From NCBI RefSeq assembly GCF_000484695.1, contig NZ_AXVR01000016.1, positions 26,913 through 90,912 of the forward strand: DNA of 64,000 bases, in the 5' to 3' direction. The first letter of the stretch is position 1, and every line of letters begins with the position of its first letter. This document shows positions 30,534-38,810 of this stretch, piece after piece. The notes beneath the pieces are model-generated. The model had not been told where the DNA came from. It made no database searches and worked only from the letters and a program-made list of their open reading frames with translations. This DNA is from Salinispora cortesiana. GTDB lineage: Bacteria; Actinomycetota; Actinomycetes; Mycobacteriales; Micromonosporaceae. The translations under genes and the position numbers were made by a program.

Positions 30534-30989
30534 ATGGGGATCGTCGAAGGGGTCGCGATCGGCATCGCCGTCGTCATCGGCGCGCTTCTGGCTCTCTTTG
30601 TCCGGCGGGGGTTGGTGACTCGCAGCGGAGGAATTATCCGGCTCAACGTCCGGACCTCCACGATCCTCGATGGGCGGGGTTGGGCCCCGGGCTTCGGCCG
30701 CTTCGTGGGGGACGAGCTTCGCCTCTACCGCATGTTCAGTTTCGCTCTCCGCCCCCGGCGGACGCTCTCCCGTAAGGGCCTCGCGGTGGAACGCCGTCGG
30801 CTGCCCGAGGGGCAGGAGCGGTTCTCGATGCCCGCCGACTGGATCATCCTCCGCTGTACCAGCCACCGCGCCCCGGTCGAGATCGCTATGGCGCGCTCGA
30901 CCGTCACCGGTTTTCTCTCCTGGCTTGAGGCCGCCCCTCCGGGGGCGGCCTCGCCGAATCTGACCGCCCAGGACTGGCCAGCGGCCTGA
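30534..30989 (+). CDS. DUF2550-family membrane protein
   Basis: A 151-residue protein of unknown function with one N-terminal membrane helix (about 4-22, EGVAIGIAVVIGALLALF). A basic segment and a small soluble domain rich in beta structure follow, with the conserved-looking WAPGFGRFVGDELRLYR and CTSHRAPVEIAM. A gene of this family follows atpC in mycobacteria and many other actinobacteria. It starts 13 bp after the atpC stop and must be co-transcribed. Confidence 0.8.
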   Translation: MGIVEGVAIGIAVVIGALLALFVRRGLVTRSGGIIRLNVRTSTILDGRGWAPGFGRFVGDELRLYRMFSFALRPRRTLSRKGLAVERRRLPEGQERFSMPADWIILRCTSHRAPVEIAMARSTVTGFLSWLEAAPPGAASPNLTAQDWPAA

Positions 30990-31006
30990 GGCCCCGTCGC
31001 GGGGCC
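30990..31006 (+). terminator. Short GC hairpin after the DUF2550 gene
   Basis: GGCCCCG-TCG-CGGGGCC is a perfect 7-bp stem directly at the stop codon. The remaining ~200 bp to the convergent adenosyltransferase gene hold no gene; a 10-bp direct repeat CCGGCCGAAC occurs twice (about 31050 and 31072). Confidence 0.5.
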
Positions 31007-31208
31007 AGTGGGAGTCTCCCGGCACGCGCCGCCCGGTGCGGACTTCACCGGCCGAACGGCACGGGGAATTCCCGGCCGAACAATCCTGCTGTCTTCCCCG
31101 CCGAGCTGCTGCCTCTGGGCGCGGATGGTAGCCGGCAGGTCGGGTATGCAGCCCTCGGCGTGGCGTGACGCGCCGGCTACCACACCGGCGCGTCGGACGG
31201 TCGATCGG

Positions 31209-31781
31209 TCAGTGCTTGCCGCCGGGCACCCATAGCACATCTCCGGCCGGATTTGCCGTTCTTGACAGGATAAAGAGTAGATCGGAGAGCCGGTTGAGAT
31301 ACTTTGCCGGGAGCGTGCTGGTTCGGTCGGGGTCATGGGTGATCAGGGCCCAGGCTGCACGCTCGGCGCGCCGGGCTACCGTCCGCGCAACATGTAGTAG
31401 CGCCGCGCCAGCGGTGCCACCGGGGAGGGTGAAGGAGTCGAGCTTGCTCAGGCGTGCGTTGTACTCGTCGCACCAGCCCTCAAGGCGCTCGATGTACGCC
31501 TCGGTGACCCGCAGCGGCGGGTACTTCGGGTTCGGCTCGACCGGCGTGGCCAGGTCGGCCCCCACGTCGAACATGTCGTTCTGGATTGATCCGAGTATCG
31601 TCCGCAGCTCTTCGTCGAGTTGCCCGAGAGCGAGCGCCACGCCGATCGCCGCGTTGCACTCGTCTACGTCCGCGTACGCGGCGATCCGGGGATCAGTCTT
31701 CGGAACCTGCTCGTTGTTGCTCAGCCTGGTCGTGCCGGCGTCGCCGGCCTTGGTGTAGATGCGCGTGAGGTGGACGGCCAT
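31209..31781 (-). CDS. Cob(I)alamin adenosyltransferase, PduO type
   Basis: Transfers the adenosyl group of ATP to cob(I)alamin, making coenzyme B12, the cofactor of the acyl-CoA mutases encoded elsewhere in the window. It has 190 residues. The PduO signature is [20 protein letters not shown] (residues 7-26) with DECNAAIG, and the C-terminal helix bundle has RRAERAAW and [16 protein letters not shown] 31781 is 7 nt past a TAGGCT -10 box, suggesting a leaderless mRNA. The start codon overlaps the divergent murA start. A longer frame to 32033 runs over murA and is not used. Confidence 0.92.
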   Translation of the reverse strand: MAVHLTRIYTKAGDAGTTRLSNNEQVPKTDPRIAAYADVDECNAAIGVALALGQLDEELRTILGSIQNDMFDVGADLATPVEPNPKYPPLRVTEAYIERLEGWCDEYNARLSKLDSFTLPGGTAGAALLHVARTVARRAERAAWALITHDPDRTSTLPAKYLNRLSDLLFILSRTANPAGDVLWVPGGKH

Positions 31782-33207
31782 GACGCACAGCCTACGGACA
31801 CCGGATCTCATGATCCCGGACCGGCCGGACCCCGCCTGGCTGACCAGTCCGGGCGATGCCGGCGGCACGGCGGTTGACGACGTCATCCGGGTGCGTGGTG
31901 GCACCCGCTTGACCGGCACCGTGCATGTGGTGGGCGCCAAGAACTCAGCTTTGAAGCTCATGGCCGCGGCGCTGCTGGCGCCGGGCCGTAGCGTCATCAC
32001 CAACGTCCCACGGATCACTGATATCGCGATCATGGGAGAGGTGCTGCGTCGGCTCGGCTGCGGGGTTCAGTTCGACGCGGACGATCCGGTGGACCCGATG
32101 GTGGCGTACGGCGGGGTTCCCCGCTCCCGGTCGGTGACCATTGATGTGCCGGAGGCCCCCGGCAGCGACGCGGACTGCGACCTGGTTCGCCGGCTGCGCG
32201 CGTCGATCTGCGTACTCGGGCCCCTGCTGGCGCGCCGTGGATCTGTTCGAGTGGCCCATCCGGGGGGCGACGCGATCGGCTCGCGCGGGTTGGACATGCA
32301 CATCGCCGGGCTTAGCCGGATGGGCGCCGAGATCTCCGGTGAGCGCGGCTGCGTGGTCGCCACGGCCCCGCACGGGCTGCACGGCACCGAGATCGTGCTG
32401 GACTTCCCGAGCGTCGGTGCCACCGAGAACCTGGTGATGGCGGCGGTGCTCGCCCAGGGCACCACGGTCATCGACAACGCCGCCCGCGAGCCGGAGATCG
32501 TGGACATCTGCACGATGCTCCGGCAGATGGGTGCGCTCATCGACGGTGCCGGCACCTCGACGTTGACCGTCGTCGGTGTGCCCGGGCTGCACCCGGTGCG
32601 GCACGCCACCGTGGGGGACCGGATCGTCGCCGGTACGTGGGCGTTCGGCGCGGCGATGACTCGGGGTGACGTGACGGTGACCGGTGCCTCCCCCGCCTTC
32701 CTCGACATCGCCCTGGACAAGCTGGTCTCCGCCGGTGCGCTGGTGGAGACGCGACGGGACGCCTTCCGGATCCGGATGGTGGACCGCCCCCGTGCGGTGG
32801 ACGTGGTCACCCTGCCCTACCCCGGGTTCGCCACCGACCTGCTACCGATGGCGATCGGGCTGGCGGCGGTCAGCGACGGTGCCTCCCTGATTACCGAGAA
32901 CATCTTCGACGGTCGGTTCATGTTCGCCAACGAGATGATGCGACTCGGCGCGGACATTCAGACCGACGGCCACCACGCCGTGGTCCGCGGGCGACCGCGG
33001 CTCTCCGGGGCGCTGGTGCGGGCAACCGACATCCGCGCCGGAGCGGGTCTCCTGATCGCTGGGCTCTGCACCGAAGGGATCACCGAGGTGTCCCAGGTGC
33101 ACCATGTGGACCGGGGCTACCCGGACTTCGTGGCGGACCTGCGGGCCCTCGGCGTCGAGGTGGAGCGGGGCGACGCTGCCGACGGGGGCATCTCCCTCGG
33201 CCGGTGA
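31780..33207 (+). CDS. murA: UDP-N-acetylglucosamine 1-carboxyvinyltransferase, Cys-to-Asp type
   Basis: First committed step of peptidoglycan synthesis: adds enolpyruvate from PEP to UDP-GlcNAc. It has 475 residues from ATG 31780, supported by GAGGTG 7 nt upstream; ATG 31810 is an alternative, and the N-terminus runs ~40 residues longer than usual. KNSALKL is the PEP-binding motif. The catalytic loop reads [14 protein letters not shown] with Asp (residue 164) where most bacteria have Cys, as in mycobacteria; this replacement is known to give fosfomycin resistance. The C-terminal [15 protein letters not shown] is conserved. Confidence 0.93.
   Translation: MTHSLRTPDLMIPDRPDPAWLTSPGDAGGTAVDDVIRVRGGTRLTGTVHVVGAKNSALKLMAAALLAPGRSVITNVPRITDIAIMGEVLRRLGCGVQFDADDPVDPMVAYGGVPRSRSVTIDVPEAPGSDADCDLVRRLRASICVLGPLLARRGSVRVAHPGGDAIGSRGLDMHIAGLSRMGAEISGERGCVVATAPHGLHGTEIVLDFPSVGATENLVMAAVLAQGTTVIDNAAREPEIVDICTMLRQMGALIDGAGTSTLTVVGVPGLHPVRHATVGDRIVAGTWAFGAAMTRGDVTVTGASPAFLDIALDKLVSAGALVETRRDAFRIRMVDRPRAVDVVTLPYPGFATDLLPMAIGLAAVSDGASLITENIFDGRFMFANEMMRLGADIQTDGHHAVVRGRPRLSGALVRATDIRAGAGLLIAGLCTEGITEVSQVHHVDRGYPDFVADLRALGVEVERGDAADGGISLGR
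31789..31794 (-). promoter_or_regulatory. Candidate -10 box (TAGGCT) of the adenosyltransferase gene, inside murA
   Basis: On the reverse strand TAGGCT is followed by 7 nt and then ATG. The box lies inside the first codons of murA, so the two divergent genes share start-site DNA. Confidence 0.45.
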
Positions 33208-33323
33208 GGGCGGCGAGGTGGGCTTCGCGGGTCCTCAGCCGACCGCCGCCCTGCCCTTAAGCTGCGTTCAGGTCTGCCGGTTAGGGTGCAGGCAGACACC
33301 AATCGCAGTGAGGGAGAAAGCAG

Positions 33324-34175
33324 ATGGCGGGTCGACTCGCGGTCGTCGGTGCTGGACTGATGGGCTCGGGAATCGCCCAGGTAGCGGCGCAGGCGGGCTG
33401 GCAGGTGACGCTGCGGGACCTGGACGACACGGCCACGAAGCGGGGCCTGGCGGGCATCCAGCGGTCGCTGGAGAAGTTCGCCGAAAAGGGGAAGATCTCG
33501 TCGGCCGACGCCGAGGCGGCACTCGGCCGGATCACCCCCACCACCGACCTTGCGGCTGCTGCCGACGCGGACATCGTCGTCGAGGCGGTCTTTGAGAAGC
33601 TCGAGCTCAAGCACGAGGTCTTCCGCGCGTTGGACAAGATCTGCAAGGCGGATGCGGTGCTCGCCACCAACACCTCGGCGATCCCGGTCACCCAGATCGC
33701 CACCGCCACCGAACGCCCCGAGTCGGTGGTCGGCACCCACTTCTTCTCCCCGGTGCCGATGATGAAGCTGTGCGAGTTGGTCCGCGGCTACAAGACCAGT
33801 GATGCCACCATCGCCACGGCGAAGGCGTTCGCCGAGGAGATTGGCAAGACGGTCGTGGTGGTCAACCGGGACACTGCCGGCTTCGTGACGACCCGGCTGA
33901 TCTGCGCGTTGGCGATGGAGGCGGTCAGCCTGGTCGAGTCCGGCGTGATCTCCGCCGAGGATCTGGACAACGCCTGCAAGCTCGGCTTCGGCCACGCCAT
34001 GGGCCCGTTGGCGACCGTGGACCTGACCGGGGTGGATGTCCTGCTCAACGCCACCCGCAACATCTACACCGACACCGCCGACGAGAAGTTCTTCCCCCCG
34101 GAGCTGCTCCAGCGGATGGCCACCGCCGGAGACCTGGGCCGCAAGACCGGCCAGGGCTTCTATTCGTACGGCTAA
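33324..34175 (+). CDS. 3-hydroxybutyryl-CoA dehydrogenase
   Basis: NAD(P)-dependent interconversion of acetoacetyl-CoA and 3-hydroxybutyryl-CoA. It has 283 residues, the standard single-module length. The Rossmann motif is VVGAGLMGSGIAQVAA (residues 7-22). The catalytic His/Glu region is GTHFFSPVPMMKLCELV (~135-151) with the conserved Asn in TNTSAIPVT. The C-terminal dimerisation domain has AGFVTTRL and DLGRKTGQGFYSYG. A GGGAGAAAG ribosome site precedes the ATG, and TAGGGT (33282-33287) is a possible -10. Fits the ethylmalonyl-CoA pathway or polyhydroxybutyrate/beta-oxidation. Confidence 0.92.
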   Translation: MAGRLAVVGAGLMGSGIAQVAAQAGWQVTLRDLDDTATKRGLAGIQRSLEKFAEKGKISSADAEAALGRITPTTDLAAAADADIVVEAVFEKLELKHEVFRALDKICKADAVLATNTSAIPVTQIATATERPESVVGTHFFSPVPMMKLCELVRGYKTSDATIATAKAFAEEIGKTVVVVNRDTAGFVTTRLICALAMEAVSLVESGVISAEDLDNACKLGFGHAMGPLATVDLTGVDVLLNATRNIYTDTADEKFFPPELLQRMATAGDLGRKTGQGFYSYG

Positions 34176-34192
34176 CCCAGCCGACCGGCAGG

Positions 34193-34231
34193 GGAGGGCT
34201 CCTTTGAGACAGCGGTCCGCAGGGGCCCTCC
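34193..34231. terminator. Terminator-like hairpin between convergent genes
   Basis: An 11-bp stem with one G-U pair (34193-34203 with 34221-34231) and a 17-nt loop sits between the dehydrogenase and the oppositely oriented ABC permease. It could end transcripts from either side. Confidence 0.55.
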
Positions 34232-34266
34232 ACCACCGCAGGGTTGACCTGGGCTCGCTTCGCCCC

Positions 34267-35109
34267 TCAGCCGTCGCGGCGGGTGGTCCAGCGGAAGGTG
34301 CCGAGGCAGAGCAGGAGCCCGATCACGCACCAGGCGGCCAGCACCAGGGCGACCCGACCCAGCTCGTACGAGCCACCCGGCTCCTGCCCGGCGAAGGTGT
34401 CCGGCAGGAAGACCGAGCGCAGCCCCTGGCACATCCACTTGAGCGGGAAGAGCGCGGCCACCTGCTGCATCCAGCTCGGCAACTGGGTGAAGACGAAGAA
34501 CACCCCGGAGGTGAACTGGAGGATGAGGGCGACCGGGGTGACCACCGCCGAACCGCTGCGGGCCGTCCGCGCCAACGAGGAGATCGCGATGCCGCAGAGC
34601 GTGCAGGCGGTGATGCCGAGGACGGACACCCAGCCGAAGGTTAGCCACTTCGTGGCGGTGCCCGGTAGTTGTAGGTCGAACGCGGCCACCGAGACGGCGA
34701 GCAGCAGCGCTGTCTCGACGACACCGACCACCACGACCATGATCACCTTGCCGGCGAAGTACACCCACTTCGGCATCGGTGTGCCGCGGTAGCGCTTGAG
34801 TACCCCGCGGTCTCGTTCGATCGGAATCCAGATGCCGAGGTTCTGGAAGCTGACGGTCATCAGACCGGCGGCGATCATGCCGGTGATGAAGTACTGGGGA
34901 AAGCTCACCCCGGGTGCGATCTCGCCGTCGAAGACCGCGGCGAAGATCAGGATCATGATGATCGGGAATCCCATCGTGAACACGACGGACTCCCGGCTGC
35001 GCAGGAACTGGGTGAGCTCCAGCCGACCCTGCCGCAGCGCGAGGGCGAGTGGGCCGAGCTGGTGGCTCCCTGCCCGGGCGGCCGTGGCGGGCTTCAACGT
35101 CGTGGTCAT
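34267..35109 (-). CDS. ABC-2 type transporter permease
   Basis: Membrane component of an ABC exporter. It has 280 residues with six hydrophobic segments (about 44-62, 75-95, 121-145, 154-178, 190-210, 245-265). The sequence PIERDRGVLKRYRGTPMPKW between TM2 and TM3 is typical of the ABC-2 drug/polymer exporter permeases (DrrB-like). The start overlaps the stop of the ATPase gene by 4 bp. No product cluster is nearby to hint at the substrate. Confidence 0.88.
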   Translation of the reverse strand: MTTTLKPATAARAGSHQLGPLALALRQGRLELTQFLRSRESVVFTMGFPIIMILIFAAVFDGEIAPGVSFPQYFITGMIAAGLMTVSFQNLGIWIPIERDRGVLKRYRGTPMPKWVYFAGKVIMVVVVGVVETALLLAVSVAAFDLQLPGTATKWLTFGWVSVLGITACTLCGIAISSLARTARSGSAVVTPVALILQFTSGVFFVFTQLPSWMQQVAALFPLKWMCQGLRSVFLPDTFAGQEPGGSYELGRVALVLAAWCVIGLLLCLGTFRWTTRRDG

Positions 35110-35954
35110 CGGTGTCCGATCATCTGCAGGTAGATGTCCTCGAGGGTTGGCCGGGTAACCGTGAGCCCGGGCACCTCACCGCCGAAGCGCGCGGCCAGCT
35201 CCGTCACCAGCTCCGTGGGCGTCGCGCTCTCCGTGCTTTCGATCAGCCCCTCGGGCGTACGCCAGGAGACCGTCGCGTGGGCCTGTTGCCGGTTGCCCAG
35301 CTGTTCGGGTGCGGCTACCTCGATGAGCCGGCCGCCGGCGATCACCCCCACCCGGTCCGCGAGCGCCTCCGCTTCGTCGAGATAGTGCGTGGTCAGCACG
35401 ATCGTCGTCCCGGCCGCCGCCAGATCCCGAATCAGCTGCCAGAATTCGCGCCGCGCCTCTGGGTCGAAGCCGGTGGTCGGTTCGTCGAGGAAGAGCAGCT
35501 CGGGCCGGCCGATGATGCCGAGCGCCACGTCCAGGCGGCGCTTCTGTCCGCCGGAGAGGGTATGGGTGCGGGCCCGGGCCTTGCCGGCCAGCCCGACCCG
35601 GGCGATCACCTTCTCCGGATCGTCGGCGTCGGCGTAGAAGCCAGCGAAGTGGTGGACCAGCTCGGAGACGCTGAGCTCGTCGAACTCACCGACGCCCTGG
35701 AGGACGATGCCGATCCGGTTGCGCCAGTCCGCGGCGGGGGCCGCCGGGTCGCTGTCGAGCACCGAGACCTCGCCAGCGTCGCGTCGCCGGTAGCCCTCCA
35801 GGATTTCTACGGTGGTCGTCTTGCCGGCGCCGTTCGGGCCGAGGAGGGCGAACACCTCACCTCGGCGGACCTCCAGGTCCACCCCGGCCACGGCCACGTT
35901 CTTCCCGTATGCCTTGCGTAGCCCCCGCGCGACGATCGCGAGCTCGTTGTCCAT
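35106..35954 (-). CDS. ABC transporter ATP-binding protein (DrrA-like)
   Basis: ATPase of the exporter encoded with the following permease. It has 282 residues from ATG 35954 (MDNELAIVARGLRKAYG). Walker A is GPNGAGKTTT, the Q-loop region is IGIVLQGVGE, the ABC signature is LSGGQKRRLDVAL, Walker B is LLFLDEPTTG, and the switch His is LTTHYLDE. A ~70-residue C-terminal domain follows, as in DrrA-type antibiotic exporters. The 107 bp upstream are shared with the divergent ecm promoter. Confidence 0.92.
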   Translation of the reverse strand: MDNELAIVARGLRKAYGKNVAVAGVDLEVRRGEVFALLGPNGAGKTTTVEILEGYRRRDAGEVSVLDSDPAAPAADWRNRIGIVLQGVGEFDELSVSELVHHFAGFYADADDPEKVIARVGLAGKARARTHTLSGGQKRRLDVALGIIGRPELLFLDEPTTGFDPEARREFWQLIRDLAAAGTTIVLTTHYLDEAEALADRVGVIAGGRLIEVAAPEQLGNRQQAHATVSWRTPEGLIESTESATPTELVTELAARFGGEVPGLTVTRPTLEDIYLQMIGHR

Positions 35955-36033
35955 GCAACAAGTGTGCTGCCCCCGCGCAACCAGTCGAGCGCCGGGGTGC
36001 GGGTGGTCGCTGTGGAATTTTCCACAGCCCACT

Positions 36034-36048
36034 CTACCCATCAGTAAC
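36034..36048 (+). promoter_or_regulatory. Candidate operator CTACCCATCAGTAAC upstream of ecm
   Basis: Matches the ccr upstream element at 13 of 15 bases and contains the inverted half-sites TAC and GTA six bases apart. It ends 1 nt before the putative -10 box TAAACT, so a bound protein would cover the promoter. It also lies upstream of the divergent ABC exporter. Confidence 0.5.
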
Positions 36049-36049
36049 T

Positions 36050-36055
36050 TAAACT
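36050..36055 (+). promoter_or_regulatory. Candidate -10 box (TAAACT) of a leaderless ecm mRNA
   Basis: TAAACT is followed by CCCGCC and then ATG 36062; there is no ribosome-binding site. The aldehyde dehydrogenase at 40307 has the nearly identical arrangement TAAACT-TCCGCC-ATG. Confidence 0.55.
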
Positions 36056-36061
36056 CCCGCC

Positions 36062-38074
36062 ATGGACGAGAAGGCCCCCCCAGGTCGGCTGCCCGAGCGG
36101 GACCGTCCGTGGGTGATGCGAACCTATGCCGGGCACAGCTCGGCCGCTGCGACCAACGCGCTCTTCCGCCGCAACCTGGCGAAGGGGCAGACCGGGCTCT
36201 CGGTCGCCTTCGACCTGCCCACCCAGACCGGGTACGACCCCGATCACGAACTTGCCGCCGGCGAGGTCGGCCGGGTGGGGGTGCCGGTGGCGCACCTCGC
36301 CGACCTGCGGGCTCTCTTCCAGGGCATTCCCCTGGCCGAGATGAATACCTCGATGACCATCAACGCGCCGGCGATGTGGCTGCTCGGCCTCTACAGCACC
36401 GTCGCCACCGAGCAGGGGGCGCAACTCGACCGCTGCGCCGGCACGACCCAGAACGACATCATCAAGGAGTACCTGTCCCGCGGGACCTACATCTTCCCGC
36501 CGGCAGCGTCTCTGCGGCTGACCGCCGACCTCATCGCCTACACCCTCGGCGAGATGCCCCGGTGGAATCCGGTCAACATCTGCTCGTACCACCTCCAGGA
36601 GGCCGGCGCCACCCCGGTCCAGGAGGTCGGCTTCGCGCTCGCCACCGCGGTCGCCGTCCTCGACGCCGTCCGGGACTCCGGCCAGGTGCCGGCCGAGCGG
36701 ATGGGAGATGTGGTCCAGCGGATCAGCTTCTTCGTCAACGCCGGGGTGCGCTTCGTCGAGGAGATCGCGAAGATGCGTGCCTTCGGTGCGCTCTGGGACG
36801 AGATCACCCGCGATCGGTACGGCGTGGCGAACCCGAAGCAGCGCCGGTTTCGGTACGGCGTCCAGGTCAACTCCCTGGGGCTGACCGAGGCGCAGCCGGA
36901 GAACAACATCCAACGCATCGTCCTGGAGATGCTCGGCGTAACCCTCTCCCGGAACGCCCGGGCCCGGGCGGTGCAACTCCCCGCCTGGAACGAAGCCCTT
37001 GGCCTGCCCCGCCCGTGGGACCAGCAGTGGTCGCTGCGGATGCAGCAGGTGCTCGCGTACGAGTCGGACCTGCTGGAGTACCCCGACCTGTTCGACGGTT
37101 CGCACCTGATGACGGCGCTGGTTGAGGACATCGTCTCCGGAGCCCGGGTCGAGCTGGAGAAGGTGCTGGAGATGGGGGGCGTCGTCGCCGCGGTCGAGAC
37201 CGGCTACCTGAAGAGCGCCCTGGTCGCCTCGCTCGCCGACCGGCGTCGCCGGATGGAGGCCGGCACCGATGTGGTGGTCGGCGTCAACCGGTTCACCGAG
37301 ACCGAGCCCTCCCCGCTGACCGCGGCCGGTGCCGCGGCGATCGAACAGGTCGACCCGGCGGTGGAGGCAGCCGCCACGACCGCCGTACGCCGCTGGCGGG
37401 CCAGCCGGGACGCGACGGCCGTGGACGCGGCGCTCGCCCGGCTCCGCGCGGACGCCGCGTCCACCACGAACCTGATGTCGGCCACGCTCGACTGCGTACG
37501 CGCCGGGGTGACCACCGGTGAGTGGGCGGGCGCGTTGCGGGAGGTCTTCGGGGAGTACCGGGCCCCCACCGGCCTGTCCGGGGCGGTCGGTTCCGGCGCC
37601 GACGGCCCGCTGTCGGCGGTCCGGGCCCGGGTCGCCGCCACCGCCCGACAACTGGGCAGTGGACGGCTGCGGCTGCTGGTCGGCAAGCCCGGTTTGGACG
37701 GGCACTCCAACGGTGCCGAGCAGATCGCGGTCCGGGCCCGTGACGCCGGCTTCGAGGTGGTCTATCAGGGCATCCGGCTGACCGCCGGGCAGATCGTGGC
37801 CGCCGCCGTGGAGGAGGATGTGGACCTGGTCGGCCTCTCGGTCCTCTCCGGCTCGCATCTGGCGGCCGTGCCCGCCGTCCTGGCCGGGCTGCGCGCCGCT
37901 GGGCGGGGTGATCTGCCCGTCGTGGTCGGCGGCATCATCCCGGAGTCGGACACGCAGACCCTTCGAGACGCCGGGGTCGTCCGGGTCTTCACGCCGAAGG
38001 ACTTCGCGCTCACCGGGGTCATCAACGAGTTGGTGACCGTGGTCCGCCACGCCAACGGCCTGCCGGAGCAGTAG
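36062..38074 (+). CDS. ecm: Ethylmalonyl-CoA mutase (MeaA type), B12-dependent
   Basis: Adenosylcobalamin radical mutase that converts ethylmalonyl-CoA to methylsuccinyl-CoA in the ethylmalonyl-CoA pathway. It has 670 residues in one chain: an N-terminal TIM-barrel substrate domain (to ~520; SVAFDLPTQTGYDPDH, NTSMTINAPAMWLLG, GTTQNDIIKEY). The C-terminal B12-binding domain has LVGKPGLDGHSNGAEQ, where DGHSNG is the DxHxxG motif with His as the lower cobalt ligand (~residue 547). The fused architecture and these motifs match MeaA/Ecm rather than methylmalonyl-CoA mutase, whose subunits are larger or split. Likely leaderless. Confidence 0.88.
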   Translation: MDEKAPPGRLPERDRPWVMRTYAGHSSAAATNALFRRNLAKGQTGLSVAFDLPTQTGYDPDHELAAGEVGRVGVPVAHLADLRALFQGIPLAEMNTSMTINAPAMWLLGLYSTVATEQGAQLDRCAGTTQNDIIKEYLSRGTYIFPPAASLRLTADLIAYTLGEMPRWNPVNICSYHLQEAGATPVQEVGFALATAVAVLDAVRDSGQVPAERMGDVVQRISFFVNAGVRFVEEIAKMRAFGALWDEITRDRYGVANPKQRRFRYGVQVNSLGLTEAQPENNIQRIVLEMLGVTLSRNARARAVQLPAWNEALGLPRPWDQQWSLRMQQVLAYESDLLEYPDLFDGSHLMTALVEDIVSGARVELEKVLEMGGVVAAVETGYLKSALVASLADRRRRMEAGTDVVVGVNRFTETEPSPLTAAGAAAIEQVDPAVEAAATTAVRRWRASRDATAVDAALARLRADAASTTNLMSATLDCVRAGVTTGEWAGALREVFGEYRAPTGLSGAVGSGADGPLSAVRARVAATARQLGSGRLRLLVGKPGLDGHSNGAEQIAVRARDAGFEVVYQGIRLTAGQIVAAAVEEDVDLVGLSVLSGSHLAAVPAVLAGLRAAGRGDLPVVVGGIIPESDTQTLRDAGVVRVFTPKDFALTGVINELVTVVRHANGLPEQ

Positions 38075-38080
38075 CTCCGT

Positions 38081-38086
38081 TACCCT
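38081..38086 (+). promoter_or_regulatory. Candidate -10 box (TACCCT) of a leaderless nucS mRNA
   Basis: TACCCT starts 6 nt after the ecm stop and is followed by exactly 6 nt (CGTCGG) and then GTG 38093. No Shine-Dalgarno sequence is present. Confidence 0.45.
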
Positions 38087-38092
38087 CGTCGG

Positions 38093-38752
38093 GTGCGGTT
38101 GGTGATTGCGAAGTGCTCTGTGGACTATGTTGGACGGCTCTCGGCCCACCTGCCGCTAGCCACCCGGCTGGTGATGGTGAAGGCGGACGGGTCGGTGTCG
38201 ATCCACGCCGACGACCGCGCCTACAAGCCGCTGAACTGGATGAGCCCCCCGTGCCGGCTGGAGGAGGCCCCGGGCGTCTGGCGGGTGGTCAACAAGGCCG
38301 GTGAGGAGCTGCGGATCACCCTGGAGGAGGTCTTCCAGGACACCGCGTACGAGCTGGGTGTCGACCCGGGCCTGCGGAAGGACGGCGTGGAGGCGCACCT
38401 GCAGGAACTGCTGGCGGCCAGCCCGGAGACGCTGGGTGCGGGTTTCACCCTGGTCCGCCGGGAGTACATGACGGCGATCGGCCCGGTGGACCTGTTGTGT
38501 CGGGACGCGGCGCAGGGCGCCGTCGCGGTCGAGGTGAAACGTCGCGGTGAGATCGACGGTGTGGAGCAGCTCACCCGCTACCTGGAACTGCTCAATCGGG
38601 ACCCACTGCTCGCGCCGGTGCAGGGCGTCTTCGCCGCGCAGGAGATCAAGCCGCAGGCGCGGGTGCTCGCCACCGACCGGGGGATCCGCTGCGTGGTCGT
38701 GGACTACGACAAGCTGCGCGGCATCGAGCGGGACGAGCTGACCCTGTTCTGA
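38093..38752 (+). CDS. nucS: Mismatch-specific endonuclease NucS/EndoMS
   Basis: Cleaves both strands at certain mismatches and provides mismatch repair in actinobacteria lacking MutS/MutL. It has 219 residues. The N-terminal DNA-binding domain is [15 protein letters not shown]; the RecB-like nuclease core has [10 protein letters not shown] and [17 protein letters not shown], giving the D...ExK catalytic residues. The extreme C-terminus DELTLF fits the sliding-clamp-binding motif known in the family. The GTG start lies 18 bp after ecm with its own -10-like hexamer. Confidence 0.93.
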   Translation: MRLVIAKCSVDYVGRLSAHLPLATRLVMVKADGSVSIHADDRAYKPLNWMSPPCRLEEAPGVWRVVNKAGEELRITLEEVFQDTAYELGVDPGLRKDGVEAHLQELLAASPETLGAGFTLVRREYMTAIGPVDLLCRDAAQGAVAVEVKRRGEIDGVEQLTRYLELLNRDPLLAPVQGVFAAQEIKPQARVLATDRGIRCVVVDYDKLRGIERDELTLF

Positions 38753-38781
38753 GCCCCCAGCCCCCAGCCCCCAGCCCCCAG
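38753..38781. repeat. Short tandem repeat (CCCCCAG x4) after nucS
   Basis: A 7-bp unit CCCCCAG repeats four times immediately past the nucS stop. It lies in the 58-bp gap between convergent genes and overlaps no coding sequence. Confidence 0.85.
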
Positions 38782-38810
38782 CCCGAGGGCAGGGGGCGAC
38801 CGCGGGCGGG

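Noticed and set aside
30521..30700. Frameshift explaining the short atpC
   Set aside because: No frame downstream encodes an epsilon-like two-helix segment, and the DUF2550 gene starts 13 bp later.
31782..32033. N-terminal extension of the cobalamin adenosyltransferase across murA
   Set aside because: The PduO family starts at [11 protein letters not shown]; the extension only reads through murA codons.
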